NCBI RefSeq assembly: GCF_024199945.1 | Contig: NZ_JANADP010000001.1 | Span: 9,133,001-9,197,000, forward strand | Direction of reading: 5' to 3' | DNA length: 64,000 bases | DNA from: Bradyrhizobium sp. CCGUVB4N | Lineage (GTDB): Bacteria; Pseudomonadota; Alphaproteobacteria; Rhizobiales; Xanthobacteraceae | Part shown: piece by piece, positions 16,418-24,752 of the stretch | Layout of the letters: every line of letters begins with the position of its first letter | Numbering within the stretch: the stretch's first letter is position 1 | Translations under genes and position numbers: made by a program | Notes under the pieces: generated by a model | The model's input: the letters and a program-made list of their open reading frames with translations, nothing else | What the model was told of the DNA's origin: nothing | Database searches by the model: none

Positions 16418-18646
16418 ATGGGGTCGGGAAAGAAAAAGAGTGGGCGGAAGGAGCCGCTGTTCGGCTTGCCCGCGGCGCTCGCCGATCTGCGCCTGACGGC
16501 GGCCGATCGCATTCCCGGTGGCGGCGACGACAAGCCGAAGAAATCCGCCGGCAAGCGCAAGGCCGAACCGTCCGACGACGACGAGCCGCCGCGCGAACGC
16601 AAGGCGCAGCCCAAAAGCAGTGGTGCCAAGCGCCGGTCGAAATCATCGTTCAGCGCCGGCCTCGGCCGCCTCGTCTATTGGGGCGCCGTGCTGAGCCTGT
16701 GGGGCGTGATCGCCGTGATCGGCGTCGTGATCTGGGTTGGCGCCCATCTGCCGCCGATCCAGTCGCTGGAGATTCCAAAGCGCCCACCGACGATTCAGAT
16801 CGTCGGCATGGACGGCAGCCTGCTGGCGCAGCGCGGCGAGATGGCCGGCGCCAATGTCGCGCTGAAGGACCTGCCGCCCTATCTGCCAAAGGCCTTCATC
16901 GCGATCGAAGACCGCCGCTTCTATTCGCATTTCGGCATCGACCCCGTCGGCATCCTGCGGGCGCTCGTCACCAACGTGCTCCATCGCGGCGTGTCGCAGG
17001 GCGGCTCGACGCTGACGCAACAGCTCGCCAAAAACCTGTTCCTGACCCAGGAACGCACCATGGCGCGCAAGCTGCAGGAGGCGGAGCTTGCGATCTGGCT
17101 CGAGCGCAAGCACTCCAAGAACGAGATTCTGGAGCTCTATCTCAACCGCGTCTATTTCGGCTCCGGCGCCTACGGCGTCGAAGCCGCCGCGCAGAAATAT
17201 TTCGGCAAGCCGGCCAGGAATGTGACCATCGCCGAAGCCGCGATGCTGGCGGGCCTGGTCAAATCGCCCTCGCGGCTGGCGCCGAACCGCAATCCGGAAG
17301 GCGCGGAGGCGCGCGCGCAGATCGTGCTCGCGGCGATGGCGGACGCCAAGTTCATCACCGAGGCGCAGGCCCAGGCTTCGATCGGCCACCCCTCCTACAA
17401 TGTGAAGCCGGTCGGCGCCGGCACCGTGAACTATGTCGCCGACTGGATCGGCGAGGTGCTGGACGACCTCGTCGGCCAGATCGACGACAGCATCAAGGTC
17501 GAGACCACGATCGATCCGAAACTCCAGGCCGTGGCGGAGGCCGCCATCATCGACGAGCTCGCGGCCAAGAGCGTGAAGTTCAATGTCAGCCAGGGCGCGC
17601 TGGTGGCGATGACACCCGACGGCGCCGTGCGCGCCATGGTCGGCGGCCGGAACTATTCCGAGAGCCAGTACAACCGCGCGGTCACTGCAAAACGCCAGCC
17701 GGGCTCCTCGTTCAAGCCGTTCGTCTATCTGACCGCGATGGAACAGGGCCTGACGCCCGATACCGTCCGCCAGGACGCGCCGATCGAGGTCAAGGGCTGG
17801 AAGCCCGAGAACTACACCCATGAATATTTCGGCGCGGTAACGCTGACGCAGGCGCTGGCGATGTCGCTCAACACCGTCGCCATCCGCCTCGGCCTCGAGG
17901 TCGGGCCGAAGAACGTGGTGCGCACCGCGCACCGGCTCGGCATCTCCTCGAAACTCGAGCCCAACGCCTCGATCGCGCTCGGCACCTCGGAAGTCTCGGT
18001 GGTCGAGCTGGTCGGCGCCTATGCGCCGTTCGCCAATGGCGGCTTCGCGGCCACGCCGCATGTGGTGACGCGGATCAGGACGCTCGACGGCAAGCTGCTC
18101 TACATGCGCCAGCCCGACGAGCATAACCAGGTGATCGAGCCGCGCTATGTCGGCATGATGAACACGATGATGAAGGAGACGCTGATCTCCGGCACCGCGA
18201 AGAAGGCCGAGATCCCCGGCTGGCAGGCGGCCGGCAAGACCGGCACCAGCCAGGATTACCGCGACGCCTGGTTCATCGGCTACACGTCGAACCTCGTCAC
18301 CGGCGTCTGGCTCGGCAACGACGACAACTCGCCGACCAAGAAGGCGACCGGCGGCGGCCTGCCGGTGGAGGTCTGGACCCGCTTCATGCGCGCCGCGCAC
18401 GAAGGCGTCCAGGTGGCGGCCCTCCCGAACTCGCCAGGCAATTGGGGGCCGGCGAACCTCGTGCAGATCTCATCGCAGGTGTCACCGCCGACACAGGCGG
18501 CAGCGCCTGGACCTGCACCGGCGCCGGTCAGCAATGGCGGCTATCGCGCACCGCCACCGACCCGCACCAATGTCAACGCGCGGCCGGAAGCCGCCGCAGG
18601 ACTTGATGGCTGGCTCATGGACCGGCTGTTTGGCGGAAACCGGTAG
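16418..18646 (+). CDS. Penicillin-binding protein 1A family, bifunctional glycosyltransferase/transpeptidase
   Basis: A 742-residue class A PBP that polymerises lipid II and crosslinks peptidoglycan at the periplasmic face of the inner membrane. A charged cytoplasmic head rich in Lys, Arg and Asp (about 85 residues) precedes a single membrane anchor near residues 88-108. The GT51 domain has IEDRRFYSHFGID near 164 and QGGSTLTQQLAKNLFL near 193. The transpeptidase domain has the nucleophile Ser in PGSSFKPF near 428, the SLN motif near 480 and KTGTSQDYRDAWFIGY near 607. The tail is rich in Pro and Ala. All catalytic motifs are intact. No partner genes are adjacent; convergent with the following gene, with a hairpin between. 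Confidence 0.95.
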   Translation: MGSGKKKSGRKEPLFGLPAALADLRLTAADRIPGGGDDKPKKSAGKRKAEPSDDDEPPRERKAQPKSSGAKRRSKSSFSAGLGRLVYWGAVLSLWGVIAVIGVVIWVGAHLPPIQSLEIPKRPPTIQIVGMDGSLLAQRGEMAGANVALKDLPPYLPKAFIAIEDRRFYSHFGIDPVGILRALVTNVLHRGVSQGGSTLTQQLAKNLFLTQERTMARKLQEAELAIWLERKHSKNEILELYLNRVYFGSGAYGVEAAAQKYFGKPARNVTIAEAAMLAGLVKSPSRLAPNRNPEGAEARAQIVLAAMADAKFITEAQAQASIGHPSYNVKPVGAGTVNYVADWIGEVLDDLVGQIDDSIKVETTIDPKLQAVAEAAIIDELAAKSVKFNVSQGALVAMTPDGAVRAMVGGRNYSESQYNRAVTAKRQPGSSFKPFVYLTAMEQGLTPDTVRQDAPIEVKGWKPENYTHEYFGAVTLTQALAMSLNTVAIRLGLEVGPKNVVRTAHRLGISSKLEPNASIALGTSEVSVVELVGAYAPFANGGFAATPHVVTRIRTLDGKLLYMRQPDEHNQVIEPRYVGMMNTMMKETLISGTAKKAEIPGWQAAGKTGTSQDYRDAWFIGYTSNLVTGVWLGNDDNSPTKKATGGGLPVEVWTRFMRAAHEGVQVAALPNSPGNWGPANLVQISSQVSPPTQAAAPGPAPAPVSNGGYRAPPPTRTNVNARPEAAAGLDGWLMDRLFGGNR

Positions 18647-18764
18647 CTTCGGCGTGAGGTCCTGGTGACCTCAAAACAAAAACGCGAAAACAACCCCATG
18701 CACAGTAGGCGGCGTGATGCGCGGTGGATTGGCTGAAGGCCTTGATGCGATGGAGTAAAACGCA

Positions 18765-18788
18765 CATCGCCCGCATTCGCGGGCGATG
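18765..18788. terminator. Bidirectional hairpin between convergent genes
   Basis: CATCGCCCGC-ATTC-GCGGGCGATG, a perfect ten-pair stem with a four-base loop. It lies between the 3' ends of the PBP1A gene and the YgjP-like gene, so it can serve both transcripts. No T run follows on either strand. It may instead be a single copy of another extragenic palindrome family. Confidence 0.6.
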
Positions 18789-18816
18789 ACACCTTCCAAG
18801 ACGCTAGCTGCGCACC

Positions 18817-19572
18817 CTAATCGTCGACCCCGTACCGGTGCAGATCGTTGCCGTAGGTGTCGAGCCACTTCTTGGCGCGCTCCATGGACGGACAGATCTT
18901 GCCGCAGACGCGCCAGAAGCGGGCCGAGTGGTTCATCTCGACGAGATGGGCCACCTCATGCGCGGCGAGGTAGTCGAGCACGTAGGGCGGCGCGAGGATC
19001 AGGCGCCAGGAGAACGACAACGAGCCCGCCGAGGTGCAGGAGCCCCAACGGCTGGACTGATCGCGGATCGAGAGCCGCTTCACCTTGACGCCGAGCTCGG
19101 CGGCATGGGTCTCCGACGAACGCTGCAGATCGCGGCGCGCCTCGCGCTTGAGAAAGTCGCTGACACGGCGATCGACGTGCTCGAGGCCGCCGGCGACGCA
19201 GAGAATGCGTTCACCGCTGTCGCGAATTTCGGTCCACACCGTGCCGCGCGCGCCTGCACGATGCACGATGCGATGGGAAACGCCACGGAGCGGTATCACT
19301 GTGCCAGGCTGGAACGGTGCAGCCTTCGGCAAACGACCGAGACGTGCCGCGATCCACGCGCCGTGACGCTGCGCGAAGTCCTTGGCTTCGGCGAGCGTGC
19401 CGCGCGGCGGGATCGTGAGGATCGCTTCGCGGTCACTCGGATGGATTCTGAGCGTGTAACGGCGCGCACGACGGTGTCTGCGCAGCCGAATCGCAAAGAA
19501 TTGCGATCCATGACTGATGACGAGGGTCTTCGGTTCGTGGGGCCGACGGTAGAGGAGCGCGCGAGTGGCCAT
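18817..19572 (-). CDS. YgjP-like (DUF45) zinc metallopeptidase domain protein
   Basis: The protein has the zinc-binding signature HEVAHLVEMNHSARFW near residue 200, giving HExxH plus a downstream His, and the preceding segment RDQSSRWGSCTSAGSLSFSWRLILAP that is diagnostic of the YgjP/DUF45 group. The N-terminal part is Arg-rich and starts MATRALLYRRP at the chosen ATG; 28 extra codons upstream are open but unsupported. Relatives are predicted metal-dependent proteases of the SprT-like clan, with unclear substrates. The gene is alone on its strand, about 300 bases from the PHB depolymerase gene upstream. Confidence 0.88.
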   Translation of the reverse strand: MATRALLYRRPHEPKTLVISHGSQFFAIRLRRHRRARRYTLRIHPSDREAILTIPPRGTLAEAKDFAQRHGAWIAARLGRLPKAAPFQPGTVIPLRGVSHRIVHRAGARGTVWTEIRDSGERILCVAGGLEHVDRRVSDFLKREARRDLQRSSETHAAELGVKVKRLSIRDQSSRWGSCTSAGSLSFSWRLILAPPYVLDYLAAHEVAHLVEMNHSARFWRVCGKICPSMERAKKWLDTYGNDLHRYGVDD

Positions 19573-19814
19573 GTCTGTCAGTCCGGGGAGCAAGAGTTCG
19601 CCCGGATTCTGCCATAACCGCCGCCAGGGAAAGCGCTCGGCGCAAAAACAAATCATTTGCCCAATATACAGGGGTCTGGCGTCCGGGAGACCCTACAGAC
19701 TGGGGTTGGAACCCGCTTTTTTCGCCCCCGCTGGACGCATGTGGCACCCCCAAGGGGTGAGGGATGACTCACTCCTATAAGACTACCTAAATACCTCGAA
19801 TCTGACGGGAACCA

Positions 19815-19841
19815 GGCCCTCCCGGAGCGTCCGGCAGGGCC
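19815..19841. terminator. Hairpin downstream of the PHB depolymerase gene
   Basis: Two stacked stems: outer GGCCCT with AGGGCC and inner CCGGA with TCCGG around GCG. It lies about 35 bases past the phaZ stop on the minus strand. The remaining sequence between 19573 and 19873 shows no open frame or promoter that I can support. Confidence 0.55.
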
Positions 19842-19873
19842 CGAATTTTCGACGGGAAAGCCGAAAAACGCAG

Positions 19874-21202
19874 TTATTCAGCCGCAAGCGCCTGCAACGA
19901 ACTCGGATTCGCAGCGGAGACCATGAAATCATGGATGCGCGGCACGATCTCCGACTTGAAGCGTGAGCCGTTGAACACACCGTAATGTCCAACGCCCTTC
20001 TGAACGTAATGAACGCGGCGATGATCGGGGATCGCACGACATAATGTGTGCGTTGCTTCGGTCTGACCGAGACCCGAGATGTCGTCGTTCTCGCCTTCGA
20101 CCGTCATCAATGCGACGCGCGTCACCTTGGAAGGATCGACGCGAGTTCCACGATGCATCATCTCGCCTTTCGGCAGCGAATGCTTCACGAACACGGTGTC
20201 GACGGTCTGCAGATAATACTCGGCCGACAGGTCCATGACCGCGAGATATTCGTCATAGAAGTCGCGATGCTTGTCGACGAGGTCGCCGTCGCCCTTCACA
20301 AGGTTGGCGAACAGGCGCTTGTGAGCGTCCATGTGGCGGTCGAGGTTCATGCTGATGAACCCGTTCAGCTGCAGGAAGCCCGGATAAACGTCGCGCATCA
20401 TGCCCGGATGCGGGAACGGCACCTTGGTGATGACGGTGTTGCGGAACCAGTCGATGCCGCGCTCCTGCGCGAGTTGGTTCACCGCGGTCGGATTGCGGCG
20501 GGTGTCGATCGGGCCACCCATCAGCGTCATCGAGGTCGGTACGAAGGGATCGCGGCGCGCTTCCATGATCGAGACGGCGGCGACGACGGGCACGGAGGGC
20601 TGGCACACCGCCAGCACATGGGTGTTGCCGCCCAGCACGTGCAGCATCTCGATGACGTAATCGATGTAGTCGTCGAGATCGAAACGGCCATCGCTCAAGG
20701 GCACCATGCGGGCGTCGGCCCAATCGGTGATGTAGACCTCATGCGCCGGCAGAAAGGCCTCGACCGTGCCACGGAGCAGCGTCGCGTAATGGCCCGACAT
20801 CGGCGCGACGATCAGCACGCGCGGCTGCGGGCTGCGCAGCGGACGGGCGAACTTGCGATCGAAATAGAGCAGCTTGCAGAACGGCTTTTCCCAGACCGGG
20901 CGAACCTCGACGGGGACGCGGATGCCGTTGACCTCGGTGTCGTTGAGACCCCATTCCGGCTTGCCGTAGCGGCGCGTGGTGCGCTCGAACAATTCGCAGG
21001 CCGCGGCGACGGACTTGCCGACTTCGGTGCGCGCCCAGGGATTCAGCGGGTTCTGAAACAGCAGCTTGGTCGCATCGGTAACGGCGCGTGCCGGATTAAG
21101 AGAGGCCTGCGCCATCTCGTACATCCAGTACATCGGCGTCGTCAGGACCGGGCTGCCTTCATTAGCCTGGAGCGGTACGCCGCCAAACTCACCAATCGGC
21201 AT
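19874..21202 (-). CDS. phaZ: Intracellular polyhydroxyalkanoate depolymerase
   Basis: This enzyme mobilises the carbon store poly-3-hydroxybutyrate inside the cell. The 442-residue size and the absence of a signal peptide fit the intracellular PhaZ group, which has an alpha/beta hydrolase fold with a cysteine nucleophile. That cysteine is visible in HVLAVCQPSVPVVAA near residue 198, in place of the serine of a lipase box. Other family segments are PRVLIVAPMSGHYATLLRGT near 130, TDWADARMVPLSDGRFDLDDY near 160, and VGHYGVFNGSRF near the end with the catalytic His. A GAGGAA precedes the ATG by 9 bases. A hairpin follows the stop codon. Assignment is secure; synthase and phasin genes are not nearby. 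Confidence 0.94.
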   Translation of the reverse strand: MPIGEFGGVPLQANEGSPVLTTPMYWMYEMAQASLNPARAVTDATKLLFQNPLNPWARTEVGKSVAAACELFERTTRRYGKPEWGLNDTEVNGIRVPVEVRPVWEKPFCKLLYFDRKFARPLRSPQPRVLIVAPMSGHYATLLRGTVEAFLPAHEVYITDWADARMVPLSDGRFDLDDYIDYVIEMLHVLGGNTHVLAVCQPSVPVVAAVSIMEARRDPFVPTSMTLMGGPIDTRRNPTAVNQLAQERGIDWFRNTVITKVPFPHPGMMRDVYPGFLQLNGFISMNLDRHMDAHKRLFANLVKGDGDLVDKHRDFYDEYLAVMDLSAEYYLQTVDTVFVKHSLPKGEMMHRGTRVDPSKVTRVALMTVEGENDDISGLGQTEATHTLCRAIPDHRRVHYVQKGVGHYGVFNGSRFKSEIVPRIHDFMVSAANPSSLQALAAE

Positions 21203-21323
21203 GATCAAATTCCTCTTCGCATCGCAGCATACTGCCGAATGCGTAATATTGCGTCAATGCATGGTTCCGTACATCTACGTGGCGCAGACGGTTAAATCGG
21301 CGTGAATCCACGGGAAAGTGACG

Positions 21324-22142
21324 TTATTCGCCGCCCGAGAGCAGCGAGCCGTGCTTCTTGGCGCTGCGCAAAAGGGCAAGGAATGCCCAAAAGGAAGCAA
21401 CCAGAATCACCGCGTTGATGGCTAACGCACCCAGCATCAGATCGGTCCGGAAGGTGTTTTCGATCAGCAGCGCGCGCATCCCCTCGAACACGTAGGTCGG
21501 CGGCAGCGACCAGGCGACGGTTTGCAGCCAGGGCGGCAGGACGCTGACCGGATAATAGATGCAGGCGAGCGGCATAATGCCGAACATCAGGGTCCAGACG
21601 ATGCTCTCGGCACCAAGGCCGTTCCGCAGCACCAGACCCGAGACGAAGATGCCGACCGCCCAGCTGGTGAAGATCAGGTTGCAGAAGAAGGCGATCAGCG
21701 GCAGGCCGAGGCTATAGACATTGAAGTGAAAGAACGCGATCGCGAGCAGCGTCATCGGAATCACGCCGATCGCCAGCCGGATCAGGCTCATCGCCATCAG
21801 CGACAGCAGAAACTCGATCGGCTTCAGCGGGCTCATCATGAGGTTGCCGAGGTTGCGCGCCCACATCTCCTCCAGGAAGGAGATGGAGAAGCCGAGCTGA
21901 CCGCGGAACAGGATGTCCCAGAGGATGACAGCGCCGATCAGCGTGCCGCCCGCCCGCGCGAAGAAATTGGCGTTCTGCGCGATGTAGAGCTGAAGGAAGC
22001 CCCAGGTGATGATCTGCAGCGCCGGCCAGTACAACAGCTCCAGCAGCCGCGGCCAGGACGACATCAACAGATACCAGTAGCGCAGGATCATCGCGCCGAT
22101 GCGTTGGACGGAGATGCCGCGATGGAGGGACATTTCGCTCAT
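21324..22142 (-). CDS. ABC-2 type exporter permease
   Basis: A six-helix permease of 272 residues. Features are the amphipathic N terminus with YWYLLMSSWPRLLELLYWP, the cytoplasmic segment FLEEMWARNLGNLMMSPLKPIEFLLS near residue 88 and the C-terminal PPTYVFEGMRALL, all usual for ABC-2 transporters of the drug or polysaccharide export type. The start is the ATG reading MSEMSLHRG. Eighteen further upstream codons come from a repeat element and are excluded. It pairs with the ATPase gene on its 5' side, from which it is separated by two repeats. The exported substrate is unknown. Confidence 0.87.
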   Translation of the reverse strand: MSEMSLHRGISVQRIGAMILRYWYLLMSSWPRLLELLYWPALQIITWGFLQLYIAQNANFFARAGGTLIGAVILWDILFRGQLGFSISFLEEMWARNLGNLMMSPLKPIEFLLSLMAMSLIRLAIGVIPMTLLAIAFFHFNVYSLGLPLIAFFCNLIFTSWAVGIFVSGLVLRNGLGAESIVWTLMFGIMPLACIYYPVSVLPPWLQTVAWSLPPTYVFEGMRALLIENTFRTDLMLGALAINAVILVASFWAFLALLRSAKKHGSLLSGGE

Positions 22143-22153
22143 CGTTGCGTCCC

Positions 22154-22203
22154 GTAGCCCGGGTTGAGCCAGTAGCCCGGATGGAGCGAAGCGCAATCCG
22201 GGG
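22154..22203. repeat. Short repeat GTAGCCCGG / CAATCCGGGG type, one and a half copies
   Basis: A partial unit GTAGCCCGGGTTGAGC is followed by a full unit that runs from GTAGCCCGGATGGAGCG to CGCAATCCGGGG. Its ends are near-complementary. It lies between the two genes of the ABC-2 exporter. I see no other copy in this window, but the pattern is familiar from intergenic regions of related genomes. Confidence 0.55.
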
Positions 22204-22227
22204 TGCAGTGCCAGCCACGCCCACCGA

Positions 22228-22339
22228 CGTCATCCTGAGGTGCGCGCCCTTCGCGCGCCTCGAAGGATGGGCCGCAGGCGTGCGCTGCCCATCCTTCGAG
22301 GCAAACCTTGCGATGCAAGGTTTGCACCTCAGGATGACG
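22228..22339. repeat. Palindromic repeat, family D copy 2
   Basis: Starts CGTCATCCTGAGGTGC and ends GCACCTCAGGATGACG, giving a 16-pair terminal stem, with an inner CCTCGAAGGATGGGC and GCCCATCCTTCGAGG stem. The more diverged copy is at about 15666. Together with the preceding repeat it fills the 235 bases between ATPase and permease genes of one exporter. Confidence 0.85.
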
Positions 22340-22377
22340 GCTGTGCGCGCGGATAGAACAATCGTGGAGAGGTCCCC

Positions 22378-23181
22378 TCATTGCGCTCCCTCCTTCGCCC
22401 CGTTCGCCCGCCCGCGTGCGACGTCCAGAAACACCTCCTCCAGCGTGGTGCGGTTGTAGCGGGCCATGATGGCGTCGGGCGTGTCGTCGTCCTCGACGCG
22501 GCCGCGCTTCATGATGATGACGCGGTCGCAGAGTCGCTCGACCTCGAGCATGTTGTGCGAGGCCAAGAGGATGGTGGCATTATTGTCCTTGCGATAGCGC
22601 TCCAGATGCGCACGGACCCAGTCCGCCGTATCAGGGTCGAGCGAGGCGGTCGGCTCGTCCAGCAGCAACAGCTCGGGCTCGTTGATCAGCGCCTTCGCCA
22701 GCGCGACGCGGGTCTTCTGCCCGGCGGACAGCTTGCCGTTGGCGCGGTCGATGAAGTCGCTGAGATCGAGATCATGGGCGAGTTTGGCGATGCGGTCCGC
22801 GAGGTTCCTGACCGCATAGAGCTTGCCGAAAATGGTGAGGTTCTGCCGCACCGTGAGCCGCATCGGCATGTCGACATAGGGGCTTTCGAAGTTCATCCGC
22901 CCGAGCACGGCCGCGCTCTCCTCGGGCATCCGATGCCCGAGCACCTGCACACGGCCCGAGGTGGGCAGCACCAGGCCCATGATCATCGCGATGGTGGTGG
23001 TCTTGCCGGCGCCGTTGCCGCCGAGCAGCCCGGTAATGCTGCCGCGGGACAGCGAAAAGGAGATGCCGTCCACCGCACGGGTCTGCTTGTAGAGCTTGAC
23101 CAGGCGATCGACCTCGATGGCCGCGGACAATGTGCTGTCCGCGACAGTCGGCCGACTTGAAGCCTTGGAGTTCTCAGTCAT
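22378..23181 (-). CDS. ABC-2 type exporter ATP-binding protein
   Basis: A 267-residue ATPase starting MTENSKASSRPTV. Motifs are Walker A GGNGAGKTT near residue 52, signature LSAGQKTRVALAKAL near 147 (LSAGQ instead of LSGGQ), Walker B LLLLDEPTASLDPDTA near 170 and the switch LLASHNMLEVERLCD near 203. This matches the exporter (DRI/drug-resistance) class that works with ABC-2 permeases. The C terminus TTLEEVFLDVARG is the conserved tail of that class. Over 100 additional upstream codons are open but run through tandem repeats and the divergent promoter, so they are not part of the gene. It is divergent from regS. Confidence 0.92.
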   Translation of the reverse strand: MTENSKASSRPTVADSTLSAAIEVDRLVKLYKQTRAVDGISFSLSRGSITGLLGGNGAGKTTTIAMIMGLVLPTSGRVQVLGHRMPEESAAVLGRMNFESPYVDMPMRLTVRQNLTIFGKLYAVRNLADRIAKLAHDLDLSDFIDRANGKLSAGQKTRVALAKALINEPELLLLDEPTASLDPDTADWVRAHLERYRKDNNATILLASHNMLEVERLCDRVIIMKRGRVEDDDTPDAIMARYNRTTLEEVFLDVARGRANGAKEGAQ

Positions 23182-23220
23182 GCTAAGGGCGTTCTTCCGC
23201 CATTGCGCGGTGGAGCGCAA

Positions 23221-23280
23221 GACTTGTAGCTCAAAGACTTGTAGCTCAAAGACTTGTACCTCAAGGGCTTGTAACTCGTT
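23221..23280. repeat. Four tandem 15-bp direct repeats in the regS/ABC intergenic region
   Basis: Four contiguous 15-base units. The first two are identical (GACTTGTAGCTCAAA), the third has two changes and the fourth is degenerate (GGCTTGTAACTCGTT). The array lies 40-99 bases upstream of the exporter ATPase start and 59-118 bases upstream of regS. A 15-base period is about one and a half helical turns. It could be a multi-site regulator target or a slipped-strand microsatellite. Confidence 0.9.
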
Positions 23281-23295
23281 GGAATCAGTGGGCCA

Positions 23296-23317
23296 GCGTG
23301 TTTGTGATAGGACACGC
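23296..23317. promoter_or_regulatory. Inverted repeat in the regS promoter region
   Basis: GCGTGT-N10-ACACGC, 22 bases before the regS ATG. A candidate operator close to the start of transcription. No matching site was seen elsewhere in the window. Confidence 0.35.
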
Positions 23318-23338
23318 GCACCGCTAGATTGGCCTGCA

Positions 23339-24649
23339 ATGACCGAGACCACCGCTTCCGACTTCCGCCCGTCGCAACGACACATCCGCCTGGACACCAT
23401 CCTGCGGCTGCGCTGGCTCGCGGTGCTGGGCCAGCTCGCCGCGATCTTCATCGTGGCGCAGGGGCTGGAGTTCGATGTCGCGATTGTCCCCTGTGTCAGC
23501 ATCATCGGCCTGTCGGCGGCGCTCAACCTGGCTCTGCAGACCGTGGCCAACCCGATGCAGCGGCTGGCGCCGCTTCACGCGGCCGGATTGCTGGCGCTGA
23601 ACATCGTGGAACTGGCCGGGCTGCTGTTCTTTACCGGTGGATTGCAGAACCCGTTCTCGTTCCTGTTTCTCGCGCCTGTCCTGATTTCCGCCACCGCGCT
23701 GCCGGCCCGGTTGACGTTCGCACTCGGCCTTCTGGCCGTGGCGTGCGCCTCGATCCTGTTCTTCTTTCATTTCCCGCTGCCATGGGATTCCGAAGATCCC
23801 GTGGTGTTGCCGCCGATCTATCTGGTCGGCGTCTGGCTATCGATCGTGCTGGCGATCGGCGTCACCAGCCTCTACTCGTTCCAGGTGACCGAGGAGGCGC
23901 GCAAGCTCGCCGACGCGTTGGCCGCGACCGAGCTGGTGCTGACGCGCGAGCAGCATCTGACCCAGCTCGACGGCCTGGCCGCGGCCGCCGCGCACGAGCT
24001 CGGCACGCCGCTTGCGACCATCTTCCTGATTTCGCGCGAGCTGGAAAAGACCGTGACGGACCCGGTCTTCGCGGCCGACCTGAAGACGTTGCGCGAGCAG
24101 ACGCAACGCTGCCGCGACATTTTGAGCAAGATCACGCAGCTCTCCTCCAGCGGCGCGCCGTTCGACCGCATGAAGCTGTCGGAGCTGATCGAGGAGGTGG
24201 TGGCACCGCACCGCGACTTCGGCGTCGACATCAAGGTGCGGATTGCGGTGGCCGCAACGGCCGAGCCGGTCGGGTCACGCAATCCGGCGGTGCTCTATGG
24301 CGTCGGCAACATCATCGAGAACGCCGTCGATTTCGCCAACTCCACGGTCGAGGTCAACGCGTGGTGGAACAATGAGACGATCGAGATCGTGATCTCCGAC
24401 GACGGCCCCGGCATTCCGCCCGATCTCATGAACCGGATCGGCGAGCCCTATCTGTCGCGGCGGCGCACCCAGGATGCCGGCGGCGGCCTCGGGCTCGGCG
24501 TGTTCATCGCCCGCACGCTGCTCGAACGCACCGGCGCCAAGGTCTCGTTTACCAATCGGACGTTTCCGGAACACGGTGCAGTGGTGCAGATCGCGTGGCC
24601 CAGGGAGCGTTTTGAGACTATCGAGAGCCTCGAAGAAACAATAGGATAG
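23339..24649 (+). CDS. regS: Redox-responsive sensor histidine kinase RegS (RegB/PrrB/ActS family)
   Basis: RegB-type kinases sense the redox state of the quinone pool and phosphorylate RegA-type regulators that control respiration, nitrogen fixation and carbon fixation genes. The 436-residue protein has six membrane helices in the first half. The quinone-binding heptapeptide GGLQNPF lies between helices 3 and 4 near residue 102. The H-box AAAAHELGTPLATIFL is near residue 217, and the redox cysteine is present in QTQRCRDIL near residue 260. The ATP-binding N and G boxes (NIIENAVDFA, DDGPGIPPDL, GGGLGLGVFIA) are intact. The start reads MTETTASDF. regR follows 103 bases downstream. The senC gene that often accompanies this pair is absent. 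Confidence 0.94.
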   Translation: MTETTASDFRPSQRHIRLDTILRLRWLAVLGQLAAIFIVAQGLEFDVAIVPCVSIIGLSAALNLALQTVANPMQRLAPLHAAGLLALNIVELAGLLFFTGGLQNPFSFLFLAPVLISATALPARLTFALGLLAVACASILFFFHFPLPWDSEDPVVLPPIYLVGVWLSIVLAIGVTSLYSFQVTEEARKLADALAATELVLTREQHLTQLDGLAAAAAHELGTPLATIFLISRELEKTVTDPVFAADLKTLREQTQRCRDILSKITQLSSSGAPFDRMKLSELIEEVVAPHRDFGVDIKVRIAVAATAEPVGSRNPAVLYGVGNIIENAVDFANSTVEVNAWWNNETIEIVISDDGPGIPPDLMNRIGEPYLSRRRTQDAGGGLGLGVFIARTLLERTGAKVSFTNRTFPEHGAVVQIAWPRERFETIESLEETIG

Positions 24650-24652
24650 GGC

Positions 24653-24667
24653 GCGACCTTGCGTCGC
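24653..24667 (+). promoter_or_regulatory. Candidate RegR-binding site between regS and regR
   Basis: GCGACCTTGCGTCGC, an inverted repeat GCGAC-N5-GTCGC located 3 bases after the regS stop and about 85 bases before regR. From memory, the RegR box of Bradyrhizobium is GNG(A/G)C(A/G)TTNNGNCGC; this site fits it at all but one defined position. It suggests feedback on regR transcription. Confidence 0.5.
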
Positions 24668-24752
24668 ACATGAGGCTTGATCGACTATTGGCGGCCTTGG
24701 CACCGCCTGATTGCGACGCCATATGTAGATGTGCAGGAGAGAGGACAAAACC

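Noticed and set aside
18656..18672. GAGGTC-N5-GACCTC hairpin after the PBP1A stop
   Set aside because: A six-pair stem followed by A-rich sequence. The longer hairpin at 18765 is a better terminator.
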